64,000 nt of DNA from Candidatus Treponema caballi. GTDB taxonomy: Bacteria > Spirochaetota > Spirochaetia > Treponematales > Treponemataceae. Below are positions 27,346 to 34,806 of the stretch, piece by piece; position 1 is the stretch's first letter; each line of letters opens with the position of its first letter. The translations under genes were made by a program, and so were the position numbers. The notes under the pieces are model-generated. The model saw nothing but the letters and a program-made list of their open reading frames with translations. It did no database searches and was not told the DNA's origin. Location of the stretch: contig JAGHRS010000017.1 in the NCBI GenBank assembly GCA_018066285.1, forward strand, positions 1 to 64,000. Direction: 5' to 3'.

Positions 27346-27951
27346 TTACCTTCTGTCTCTGACCTTTTCACAAAGAAGCGCTATGCCGTAGCCTGAGAAC
27401 GTTGCCAGCAGCCGGTCAAGGAATGAAATGGGAATCTGCGCAAGGATGCACGACGCCAGTAGTGTAAAATGCTGCTGGACAAATCCTTCGGTAAACGTCT
27501 TTATGGGATTCATCTGGTCAGTAATTTCGTAGCACAGATAGTGGAAATAATCGATTATGCCGCTCGAAACGATGCAGCACAGCGATGAAACAAGCGATAT
27601 CAGCAGCAGATACAGAAGCGTTATCGGCAGGTTGATTCTGAAGTTCTCCTTTTTCCGGGCAATCACCCACGTAGAAATGACAATCAGAATGCCGCAGATG
27701 CCGTACATCAGGATGAACGGATCAAAGAACCCTGTGCGGATTGTCCAGATAAGCGAGTTGAGCACGTTGTAGACAATGGAAACGCACAGGCCCGGGACAA
27801 GCCCCGAATAAATCACGACGGCAACCGTAAAGATGGTGTCAAAGAAAAGCGGAATCTGCAGGGTCTGGTAAAAAACGAACGTCGTCACCCAGTTCATGAT
27901 TTCAGCCACGATGCAGATAAGAACGGTTTTCAATACTTTCTGATTTTTCAT
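27346..27951 (-). CDS. Multi-pass membrane protein of a two-component operon, putative sensor
   Basis: The 201-residue protein has about five or six hydrophobic helices and short loops, with no catalytic motif. The outline resembles ECF S-component-like or 5TM sensor proteins. As the first gene of the operon it may supply ligand sensing to the kinase that follows after 2 bases. TATACT lies 7 bases before the ATG at 27951, again a leaderless layout. Confidence 0.7.
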   Translation of the reverse strand: MKNQKVLKTVLICIVAEIMNWVTTFVFYQTLQIPLFFDTIFTVAVVIYSGLVPGLCVSIVYNVLNSLIWTIRTGFFDPFILMYGICGILIVISTWVIARKKENFRINLPITLLYLLLISLVSSLCCIVSSGIIDYFHYLCYEITDQMNPIKTFTEGFVQQHFTLLASCILAQIPISFLDRLLATFSGYGIALLCEKVRDRR

Positions 27952-27958
27952 ATAGATT

Positions 27959-27964
27959 AGTATA
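27959..27964 (-). promoter_or_regulatory. -10 box of the two-component operon, leaderless layout
   Basis: Minus strand TATACT is followed by 7 bases and the ATG at 27951. No convincing -35 box. Confidence 0.35.
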
Positions 27965-28041
27965 CAGTACTTCTGCCCTGAAACAGTGGGAAAATATCCC
28001 AGAAAAGTGGGGATTATATCCCATGTGAAGCGTCAGCAGGC

Positions 28042-28171
28042 AAAAAAAACTCTTTCGAAGAGTTCAGGTGCACTACGGCACAAGTACCAACTATCTACTG
28101 CTGCTTCCTTCCGGACCTGACAGGGTTTGAAAGCGGACTTTGCATAGGACCTGAACTCATCGAAAGAGTCT
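28042..28171 (-). ncRNA. ffs: Signal recognition particle RNA (small bacterial type)
   Basis: The minus strand carries the conserved SRP domain IV sequence GTCAGGTCCGGAAGGAAGCAGCA (in pieces GTCAGGTCC and GGAAGGAAGCAGCA, around 28099-28122). The 5' arm ACTCTTTCGATGAGTTCAGGT pairs with the 3' arm ACCTGAACTCTTCGAAAGAGT to give the long hairpin. A T-run follows the 3' arm. It binds Ffh for co-translational protein targeting. It is last in a block of tRNA genes on the same strand. Confidence 0.93.
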
Positions 28172-28178
28172 TCAGTTG

Positions 28179-28233
28179 TAAGGTCTTAATCTATAGATAA
28201 GGCCTTGTAGAAGTCCGGAGAGAGGGGGATTCG
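28179..28233 (-). repeat. Duplicate of tRNA-Ser 3' end and flank (distal copy)
   Basis: This 55-base stretch matches 28381-28435 at 54 of 55 positions. The other copy contains the last 17 or so bases of tRNA-Ser(GGA) plus its 3' flank, so this copy is a partial duplication in attachment-site style. Confidence 0.75.
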
Positions 28234-28350
28234 GTCTCCAGTCGCGCACGTCCGTGTGCGCTCCTTCCGACCCGCCTCCGGCTGCTGTCGCGGACATCGT
28301 GTCCGCTCATCCTCGCACCTGCTCGGCGCAGCCTCCGGTTCGAATCCCCC
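28224..28350 (-). repeat. Structured tRNA-linked element, copy 1
   Basis: 127 bases bounded by the perfect inverted pair GGGGGATTCG (28224-28233) and CGAATCCCCC (28341-28350), both T-arm-like. Inside are stem a (GCGCAC 28244-28249 with GTGCGC 28256-28261), stem b (GCGGACA 28290-28296 with TGTCCGC 28300-28306) and stem c enclosing b (GGCTGC 28280-28285 with GCAGCC 28328-28333). Copy 2 at 28562 keeps every stem with paired changes. Confidence 0.75.
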
Positions 28351-28417
28351 ACAGGTTCAAACCAGGCAAATCAGAAGTTATAAGGTCTTAATCTATAGAT
28401 AAGGCCTTGTAGAAGTT

Positions 28418-28502
28418 CGGAGAGAGGGGGATTCGAACCCCCGGTACCTTTCGGTACGCAACCTTTCCAAGATTGTACCTTAAACCACTCGGACATCTCT
28501 CC
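28418..28502 (-). tRNA. tRNA-Ser(GGA)
   Basis: Type II cloverleaf with long variable arm, acceptor GGAGAGA/TCTCTCC, discriminator G. The anticodon loop TTGGAAA gives anticodon GGA (UCC/UCU). CCA is not encoded. Confidence 0.95.
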
Positions 28503-28561
28503 AAAGTTGCTCTTTTTGCTTTTACTATGCTTGTTGTGATTGTGAATGAGATGCGGAGAGA

Positions 28562-28686
28562 GGGGGATTCGGTCTTCAGTCGTGCACGTCCTGTGCACTC
28601 CCTGCGACCCGCCTCCGACTGCTGCCGCGCACATCGTGTGCGCTCATCCTCGCATTCGCTCGGCGCAGTCTCCGTTTCGAATCCCC
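28562..28686 (-). repeat. Structured tRNA-linked element, copy 2
   Basis: 125 bases between tRNA-Ser(CGA) and tRNA-Ser(GGA), bounded by GGGGGATTCG (28562-28571) and CGAATCCCC (28678-28686). Stem a is GTGCAC/GTGCAC (28582-28587, 28593-28598), stem b GCGCACA/TGTGCGC (28627-28633, 28637-28643), stem c GACTGC/GCAGTC (28617-28622, 28665-28670). Each differs from copy 1 by a change on both sides of a pair. Confidence 0.75.
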
Positions 28687-28753
28687 AAGTCTGTAAACCA
28701 GATAAATCCGAAGTTCCAAGGTATTACTCTATAAATAAAGCCTTAAAGGACTT

Positions 28754-28838
28754 CGGAGAGAGGGGGATTCGAACCCCCGGACCCTTGCGGGTCAACGGTT
28801 TTCGAGACCGCCCGATTCGACCGCTCTCGCATCTCTCC
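28754..28838 (-). tRNA. tRNA-Ser(CGA)
   Basis: Type II cloverleaf, acceptor GGAGAGA/TCTCTCC, discriminator G. The anticodon loop CTCGAAA gives anticodon CGA (UCG). CCA not encoded. Confidence 0.93.
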
Positions 28839-28861
28839 AAGCTTAAAAAAGCAAAAAAAAA

Positions 28862-28935
28862 TGAGACTAAGAAGATTCGAACTTCCGGCCTTCAGATCCG
28901 CAATCTGACGCTCTATCCAGCTGAGCTATAGTCTC
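28862..28935 (-). tRNA. tRNA-Arg(GCG)
   Basis: Standard 74-base cloverleaf: acceptor GAGACTA/TAGTCTC, D-stem GCTC/GAGC, anticodon stem TCAGA/TCTGA, loop TTGCGGA. The anticodon is GCG, reading CGC and CGU. A in the D-loop at the Arg identity position and C35 support Arg. Most bacteria use an ACG (inosine) tRNA for these codons, so this anticodon is unusual. Confidence 0.88.
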
Positions 28936-28971
28936 AAAAACGGCATTTTGTCGAAGGTTGCCTTCCCTTTG

Positions 28972-29059
28972 CGGAGCAGGGGGGATTCGAACCCCCGATA
29001 CCCTTTAGGGGTATAACTCCTTAGCAGGGAGCCACCTTCGGCCTCTCGGTCACCACTCC
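28972..29059 (-). tRNA. tRNA-Ser(GCT)
   Basis: Type II cloverleaf of 88 bases with a long variable arm. The anticodon loop CTGCTAA gives anticodon GCT (AGC/AGU). Discriminator G, CCA not encoded. Confidence 0.95.
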
Positions 29060-29112
29060 AAGATGTTAATTATGTCTTTCGAATCCCAGATTTCTCTGGA
29101 ATTATAAATCTA

Positions 29113-29197
29113 CGGAGCAGGGGGGATTCGAACCCCCGGTACGTCGCCGCACAACGGTTTTCAAGACCGCCGCCTTAAACCACTCGGCCACCGCTCC
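29113..29197 (-). tRNA. tRNA-Ser(TGA)
   Basis: Type II cloverleaf, anticodon loop CTTGAAA giving anticodon TGA (UCA and wobble). Discriminator G, CCA not encoded. First gene of the tRNA/SRP block in transcription order. Confidence 0.95.
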
Positions 29198-29243
29198 ATA
29201 AAAATCTTGATTAGAATACTAGAAAACCCTCAGTGTGTCAAGA

Positions 29244-30080
29244 CTAGAGCTGTTTTCCAGTAGCGATTTTTTCCTTAAGGCGGTCAAGTTTCTTGCCTGT
29301 AAGGGTTGGCTCTTCGCCGTTGAGCATCTTTCTGAGATCATCCATCTCTTCACCTGAGAAACGGACACCCTTTTCCATGTTATTTTCAAAGGAAGCCGTT
29401 GCAAGAGGTGCGACCTTGCGCGTAATCTCAAGGATTGTCTCTGCATAATCGCGGATTTCCTTCTGAGCGTGGCTTTCAAGGCGCAGCTGCAGGAAGTGGA
29501 ACAGGTTGTGCAGGTCAATCTGCCAGTACATCTCTGTGTAGAGAGAAAGCGGCAGGTTTACGCGTGCAAGTTCGCGTGCAAGACCGCCGTCAACCATCTC
29601 CTTGTATTCAGCGTATGCCTGTGTCTGGCCGGCTTCAAGCTTATCCTGAATGGAAGCTGCATATTCGTGTGTTACTGGCTCCGTGCTGCGTCCCTGCTTG
29701 TTGTCTGTGCTCTGTTTTGCGACATCCATATCTGCAGGCAGATAGAACTCATCGCGCATGATGGAATAGCGGCCTGAAATTTCGTTTACGCGTGCTGTTC
29801 TGTGGCGGATCCACTGGCGTGCGACGAAAATCGGCATCTTAACGTGGAAGGTAAGGATAACCTGCTCGAACGGAGATGTGTGCTGATGGCGCAGCAGGTA
29901 GTCGATGAGTCCTGCATCTTCGCGGACTGTCTTTGTACCGTCGCCGTAAGAAACGCGTGCTGACTGTACGATTCTGGAGTCACCGCCCATGTAGTCAACG
30001 AGACGGACAAATCCGTGGTTTAATACCTGGAACTCCTTATCAAGAATTTCTTCTGCTTCTGGAACAATGCAATGACCCAT
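29244..30080 (-). CDS. thyX: Flavin-dependent thymidylate synthase
   Basis: ThyX makes dTMP from dUMP using FAD and methylene-tetrahydrofolate. The ThyX motif RHRTARVNEISGRYS is at residues 92-106, matching RHRxxSxNExSxRYS with Ala in place of the first Ser. Further conserved segments are HTSPFEQV and the C-terminal LHNLFHFLQLRLESHAQKEIRDYA. Length 278 is within the family range. A GAGGTG ribosome site precedes the ATG. No folate-type ThyA is seen in the window. Confidence 0.97.
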   Translation of the reverse strand: MGHCIVPEAEEILDKEFQVLNHGFVRLVDYMGGDSRIVQSARVSYGDGTKTVREDAGLIDYLLRHQHTSPFEQVILTFHVKMPIFVARQWIRHRTARVNEISGRYSIMRDEFYLPADMDVAKQSTDNKQGRSTEPVTHEYAASIQDKLEAGQTQAYAEYKEMVDGGLARELARVNLPLSLYTEMYWQIDLHNLFHFLQLRLESHAQKEIRDYAETILEITRKVAPLATASFENNMEKGVRFSGEEMDDLRKMLNGEEPTLTGKKLDRLKEKIATGKQL

Positions 30081-30140
30081 ATCTCACCTCAAAAAAGTAT
30101 CTTTATCTATAATGCCACATTTATGATGTGGTTTCAAGAA

Positions 30141-30728
30141 TCATTTCTGCTGACTGGCAGCTCCTGCAGCTCCGGCTTTTGCTGCTGCGGCTCGCTTTAT
30201 TGACTGAGCGAACACTTCGTTCTGGTCGCCACGTGTCGGAATGCTGAAAATCGGCTTTCCGCCATTATCCTTGCGGTAAATCTGCTCGGCATCTACTGCG
30301 TAGGCAGGACTGTCAGAATCGTTTATCCACCAGTCAAGGACTGTGATGACATAGTTAGTGTACTTGATCAGGTTGAAAATGTTCGCGTTCTTTGAGTTCT
30401 TTCCGCCAAGAAGGACATCGAGCCTTCGGGAAATGACATTCGGAACCGGGAAGGAATACTGGCTGAACACATGCTCAACGCCAAGATCGGTGCGCTGTGT
30501 GGCTTCTTTCGGGTTTTCCTTGTAGGCCAGGACGCATTTTCCAAGAATATAGTCAAACGCTGTCTTGAGTTTTGCAACGCGCGGTCCGAGCGGAGGTACA
30601 AGCTTATCTGGCTCAGGCCTGTCAAGGAAACGCAGGTCAAACTGAAGGCCAGCAAGGAACTGATTACGCGCATACCACAGCAGGTTACTCGTCGTCTTTT
30701 TTGCGAGAGCGGAACTTGCGTATTCCAT
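30141..30728 (-). pseudogene. C-terminal fragment of a conserved spirochaete protein split by one stop codon
   Basis: This 195-residue frame is in the same reading frame as the 471-residue frame upstream, separated only by TAA (30753-30755) and eight sense codons that would read YVGNLTAS. No Shine-Dalgarno sequence precedes the ATG at 30728. The sequence joins smoothly (KNYCSILR-stop-YVGNLTASMEYASSALAKK), so the ancestral protein was probably about 675 residues with Gln (CAA) at the stop. The C-terminus ends in an Ala-rich tail. Function unknown. Confidence 0.65.
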
Positions 30729-30752
30729 GCTTGCCGTCAGATTACCGACATA

Positions 30753-32168
30753 TTAACGCAGGATGGAACAGTAATTCTTTTCGAAAAGGACTTCACGGTA
30801 CTCAACCCATTCAGAAAGGATGTGAGAAAGTGTGTCTTCGCCGAGAATCTCCGTAACTTCATCATCTGGAAGGAAATTAACATTTCTGAAGCCCATGAAA
30901 AAGTCTTCAATGATGCGGAGCAGGACAATCGTTACCTGGAGCGGGTTTTCACTGTTCAGGTAGTTGAAACCGTCAGGGAACTGATACAGTGGCTGGAAGT
31001 ACGGGAACATATCCGGCATCTGATGGATGATGTTGAATCCGGCCTGCGGAAACAGTGCATCCAGAATCTTGAGCCCTTTCACGACCTGTTCACGGCTCGC
31101 CTGTTTCTGCTGGGCCTTCTTTGCTTCCTCTTTCTTTTCCTGAACCTCAACTTCAGAAACTTCAGGCTCCTTATCCGGGAAGACGAGTTCGAACTTTGTA
31201 ATGCCAAGGAACGTCAGGATGCGCTGGCTTTCAACCTTCATGATATCCGGATACACGGTGATGTCGTTGCACGTCATCCTCAGCAGGAGCGGATACAGGC
31301 GGCTCAGCGTGTTTTCGTACAGATACAGCCATGCAGAAGCTGCGGCGCGGGCAACAAGCTGCATTTTTTCCGCTTTATCCGGATATGTCTTGGACGCTTC
31401 CATGGCAAGCCTCTGGATAACATCCTTTACGCGTTTTTCACCAAGGAAGTACACCTTGTAAAGGCAGGTGTATATTTCACGGGTAATGGGGATGAGCTGG
31501 GCGATTGACTGATTTGCATCATCTTCGGAAAGAACATCCAGATGCTTTTTTATACCGCTGATATCCCATGAACAGACGACGTTGATTGTCTTTAAATACG
31601 CGGTGGTTCCGGTTTTCAACTGCTCCTGGAAAGACGGATGAGTAAGCGCCACCATGGCTTTCAGTGAGCTTGAGAATATCTCCATGTTCTTGATGTGGCC
31701 CGGGAGCTGTGTTGAGATGAACGTCGGGGACACTTTATCAGAGCGGAGTGATTTAAAAAGAGCTGCCAGGAAAACAGGTTTTGGTTTGATGCCGAACTCA
31801 ATGAGCAGGTCATCCATAATCTGCTTTGTCTTGGCGGGAACTGACGGAAGCGTGAGTTTCGGTCCTGTCGGCTTTGACGCGGCGGCAAAACCAGCTGCCT
31901 GAGACGCGATTTCTGAAGAAGTCGGACGTCCGCTTCTTCCGCCACCGCCTGGGGTGTCAGAAATCTTTCCGTTGACGACACGGTTTGAGGAATGCTTTAC
32001 GGGAATGGCTTTTTCATCAAGGGGGCGGGACTTTTCAATGCCGACGGTACCGCCGAGCGTCTTCATCATGCGCTTTGCTTCTTCAGCATCTATAAGGCCG
32101 AGGTTTGCTCTTGTCCTGTCGAGTTCACCCGGTTCATACACCGCTTTTGGTCTTTCGTAGTCTGCCAT
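30753..32168 (-). CDS. Conserved hypothetical protein, truncated by an in-frame TAA
   Basis: The 471-residue product has no signal peptide. The N-terminus resembles a low-complexity tail (RSGRPTSSEIASQAAGFAAASKPTGPKLTLPSV), followed by a mostly helical cytosolic region with a Lys/Glu-rich segment (EVEVQEKKEEAKKAQQKQ) near 345. I do not recognise a catalytic motif. It likely belongs to a treponeme-specific family and continues in the 30141-30728 frame after a single TAA. GGAG precedes the ATG. A sequencing error cannot be excluded. Confidence 0.65.
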   Translation of the reverse strand: MADYERPKAVYEPGELDRTRANLGLIDAEEAKRMMKTLGGTVGIEKSRPLDEKAIPVKHSSNRVVNGKISDTPGGGGRSGRPTSSEIASQAAGFAAASKPTGPKLTLPSVPAKTKQIMDDLLIEFGIKPKPVFLAALFKSLRSDKVSPTFISTQLPGHIKNMEIFSSSLKAMVALTHPSFQEQLKTGTTAYLKTINVVCSWDISGIKKHLDVLSEDDANQSIAQLIPITREIYTCLYKVYFLGEKRVKDVIQRLAMEASKTYPDKAEKMQLVARAAASAWLYLYENTLSRLYPLLLRMTCNDITVYPDIMKVESQRILTFLGITKFELVFPDKEPEVSEVEVQEKKEEAKKAQQKQASREQVVKGLKILDALFPQAGFNIIHQMPDMFPYFQPLYQFPDGFNYLNSENPLQVTIVLLRIIEDFFMGFRNVNFLPDDEVTEILGEDTLSHILSEWVEYREVLFEKNYCSILR

Positions 32169-32178
32169 AGTTACTCCG

Positions 32179-33240
32179 TTACATTCTGAGGGACTGTTTC
32201 CGGACTATTCCGGGGAAATCCTTCAGGTGGATTACTGTCCCATCCTTTGTTTTTAAATCACCGCTGAACATTCCGTACATGACGTGATAGTCGGAACGCA
32301 GAATGAGCATGCTGTCTATCCTGTGATTTACAGAGATCGGTTCAAAGAACAGGTCAATCATGCTTTCTGTATCCTGAATGATCCATTTGCCTTCAATGCC
32401 GAATGGATGAGTTATCTTTACGGGAGGAAGCGGCGTTATGTCGCTATCAGTATACAATACATTCTCGTTGTATGTCGCACTGTCAGTCGCAGAAATTGAG
32501 CTTGCTGCTATGTGGAATGACAGTTTCTGGCCGTTTACGGTGCCAGTTGCAGTCAGTTCCTCAAGCTTTGACCTGAGCTTGTAGTAGGCGCGCCGGTATA
32601 CAAAGAGTCCTGAGCTTTCTTCTTCAGTACACTTGTGGAATGCGCCTGATGTGATGTTGGTGAGAGAGCCCTTTATTGCGCCTGCACCGCACAGTGTCGC
32701 GGCGCATTTCTTTTTTGTCGGTGCCGGTGTTACGGAAAACAGCTCTGCATAATCTGGTGAATCTGACTTCAGAAGGAAAGCGCCGGTGAAAGAAGGCTTT
32801 GTTGAATCGCCCTTTACGTTGAAATAGAGCGACATGCGCTTTTTCTTCCGGTCCCAGCCGACACGGACGTATCTGTTCTGCATGTACGTTGAGCAGATTG
32901 CCTTGTTCAGGTTTTTGGAAAGCAGACGGCGCATACCGAAAACAGAACGGTACGAATGCCGCTTTCCTGTCTGTCTGTTCCAGAGGATTACTTCCGCGAA
33001 ACAGTAGTATTTGACGTCCAGCAGTTCAACAATGCCGATGTATGCATCCGTGAGAAAAGAAAAAGAAAGAGTTGCCCTGATGCGGAAATTTGAAAAAACG
33101 GGCAGCAGGGGTAAGTCGTGAAAATGATTGGTGATGTCGCTTATATCAAGCCTGTCCGGAGCAGCAGAAAAGGAACCGAAAACCGGTTTGCCGTCTTGAA
33201 TTATCTTTTCCGGAGGAGCTGTGAGCTCTCGTGTATACAT
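32179..33240 (-). CDS. DUF2804-like protein
   Basis: This 353-residue protein looks like the DUF2804 family: an N-terminal segment with NFRIRATLSFSF, a middle beta-rich part, and a C-terminal FGIEGKWIIQDTESMIDLFFEPI followed by YHVMYGMFSGDL, where an aromatic GxFSG motif is typical. The biochemical role is unknown; the fold is thought to be lipocalin-like. AAGGA precedes the ATG. It is 10 bases upstream of the split hypothetical gene and probably cotranscribed with it. Confidence 0.72.
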   Translation of the reverse strand: MYTRELTAPPEKIIQDGKPVFGSFSAAPDRLDISDITNHFHDLPLLPVFSNFRIRATLSFSFLTDAYIGIVELLDVKYYCFAEVILWNRQTGKRHSYRSVFGMRRLLSKNLNKAICSTYMQNRYVRVGWDRKKKRMSLYFNVKGDSTKPSFTGAFLLKSDSPDYAELFSVTPAPTKKKCAATLCGAGAIKGSLTNITSGAFHKCTEEESSGLFVYRRAYYKLRSKLEELTATGTVNGQKLSFHIAASSISATDSATYNENVLYTDSDITPLPPVKITHPFGIEGKWIIQDTESMIDLFFEPISVNHRIDSMLILRSDYHVMYGMFSGDLKTKDGTVIHLKDFPGIVRKQSLRM

Positions 33241-33296
33241 TTTCTTATCCTTATCAGGATAATTATACTCTAATGAGGTGAAAAGGGCAAATAACC

Positions 33297-33325
33297 TTGC
33301 CGTCTCGATTTTTAGGGGCTATCAT
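33297..33325 (+). promoter_or_regulatory. Promoter of the beta-CASP gene, leaderless layout
   Basis: TTGCCG (33297-33302), a 17-base spacer and TATCAT (33320-33325) are followed by 6 bases and the ATG at 33332. Confidence 0.5.
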
Positions 33326-33331
33326 TAATGT

Positions 33332-34756
33332 ATGAGCATTCTTCTTTATTCACTGGGAGCTGCTGAGGAAGTCACCGGTTCCAAACATGTATTCGAGATT
33401 GATGGCCGCCCGTTCCTTGTGGACTGCGGAGCGTTTCAGGGAAAATGGAACGACGCAGACTCTAAAAACAGGGATTTCAACATTCCCGCTGACAAAATAG
33501 AAGCGGCCATCCTGACCCACGCACACTACGACCACTGCGGTCTGCTGCCTGTGCTCGGCAAGAAGGGCTTTACCGGCAACATTTATGCAACACCTGCAAC
33601 ACGTGACCTGGCCAGCCTTATCATGATGGATAGCGCAAACATTCAGGCCCACGATGCCGCATACCGGAAAAAGCAGGCAGCCAAAAAAGGCGAGAAATAC
33701 ACGTGGAGCCCGCTTTTTGATGAAGGCGATGTTGTCTACACAACGAACCAGATAGTCGGCGTTTCCTACAACAACAGGATGTACATTGCTCCGGATGTGA
33801 GCCTTGAGTTTTACGACGCGGGCCACATTTTGGGCTCAGCTTTTGCGAACGTGACAATCAGCGAGCGGAAGGCTTTCGGCCGGACAAAGGAGACGACCAT
33901 TCTGTTTACGGGCGACCTTGGCCGTAAAAACAAGCCGATTATCCGGGACCCGTCAACAAAAGTGCCGGCCCCAGACTATATTGTGCTTGAAAGTACATAC
34001 GGCAACAGGAAGCATGAAGACCAGAAGGTAGCTCTTGATACGCTGGCGAAAGTCGTCAGAAAGGCGATAGACAAAAAGGGAAAGATTATCATCCCTGCAT
34101 TCGCTATAGAAAGAACGCAGGAACTCGTCTATTACTTCCACCTGCTGTTTGAGCAGCGTAAGATTCCTGACATTCCGATTTACGTCGACTCTCCGATGGC
34201 GACAAACGCGACAAGTATCTTCCAGGTACATCCGGAGTGCTATGACGAAGAGATTCACGAAGCGTTTTTGACGCATCACAAGAACCCGTTCGGATTCAAC
34301 GCGCTCAATTTTGTGACGAGCGTAGAAGAGTCAAAGGCGCTGAACGAGAAAGACGGCCCTATGATTATCATAAGTGCGGACGGCATGTGTGAAGCGGGAC
34401 GTATTGTGCATCACCTTGCAAACAACATCGACAAGGAAGAGAACACCATCCTGCTTGTCGGTTTTATGGGCGAAAACACACTTGGCCGCCGCCTGCAGAA
34501 CAGGGAGCCTGAGGTCAAGATTATGGACCAGTGGTACCAGGTACGCGCGGAGATTGAACAGATCAACGCATTCAGTGCGCATGCGGATTATACGGAGATT
34601 ATTGACTGGCTGAACTCGATAGACACGAGCCGCCTGAAAAAGATTTTCATGGTTCACGGCGAACCTGATGCGCAGGCGTTCCTGACAGAGCGCCTTCACG
34701 AGGCGGGCTATAAGAAAGTGCAGATAGTGAAGTACGGCGAAAGCTACGAGTTGTAA
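33332..34756 (+). CDS. Metallo-beta-lactamase/beta-CASP ribonuclease-like hydrolase
   Basis: The N-terminal metallo-beta-lactamase fold has the zinc motif ILTHAHYDHCG (H-x-H-x-D-H) at ~58-68, then a beta-CASP domain (YVDSPMATNAT) and the C-terminal INAFSAHADYTEIIDWL. The order is that of RNA-processing exonucleases related to CPSF73 and YsxD-type bacterial proteins of ~450-530 residues. It probably processes RNA in the cytosol. The start codon is close behind a -10 box and no Shine-Dalgarno is visible. Confidence 0.9.
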   Translation: MSILLYSLGAAEEVTGSKHVFEIDGRPFLVDCGAFQGKWNDADSKNRDFNIPADKIEAAILTHAHYDHCGLLPVLGKKGFTGNIYATPATRDLASLIMMDSANIQAHDAAYRKKQAAKKGEKYTWSPLFDEGDVVYTTNQIVGVSYNNRMYIAPDVSLEFYDAGHILGSAFANVTISERKAFGRTKETTILFTGDLGRKNKPIIRDPSTKVPAPDYIVLESTYGNRKHEDQKVALDTLAKVVRKAIDKKGKIIIPAFAIERTQELVYYFHLLFEQRKIPDIPIYVDSPMATNATSIFQVHPECYDEEIHEAFLTHHKNPFGFNALNFVTSVEESKALNEKDGPMIIISADGMCEAGRIVHHLANNIDKEENTILLVGFMGENTLGRRLQNREPEVKIMDQWYQVRAEIEQINAFSAHADYTEIIDWLNSIDTSRLKKIFMVHGEPDAQAFLTERLHEAGYKKVQIVKYGESYEL

Positions 34757-34773
34757 CGGTGTGCAAACACGCA

Positions 34774-34803
34774 ATAAAAAACGCCATGGATGGCATTATT
34801 TAA
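34774..34803. terminator. Weak bidirectional hairpin between convergent genes
   Basis: AACGCCAT and ATGGCATT form a short stem flanked by A- and T-runs between the stops of the beta-CASP and phosphofructokinase genes. Confidence 0.35.
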
Positions 34804-34806
34804 CCT

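Noticed and set aside
28473-28931. 152-codon plus-strand frame over the tRNA block
   Set aside because: It runs antisense across tRNA genes and the structured element.
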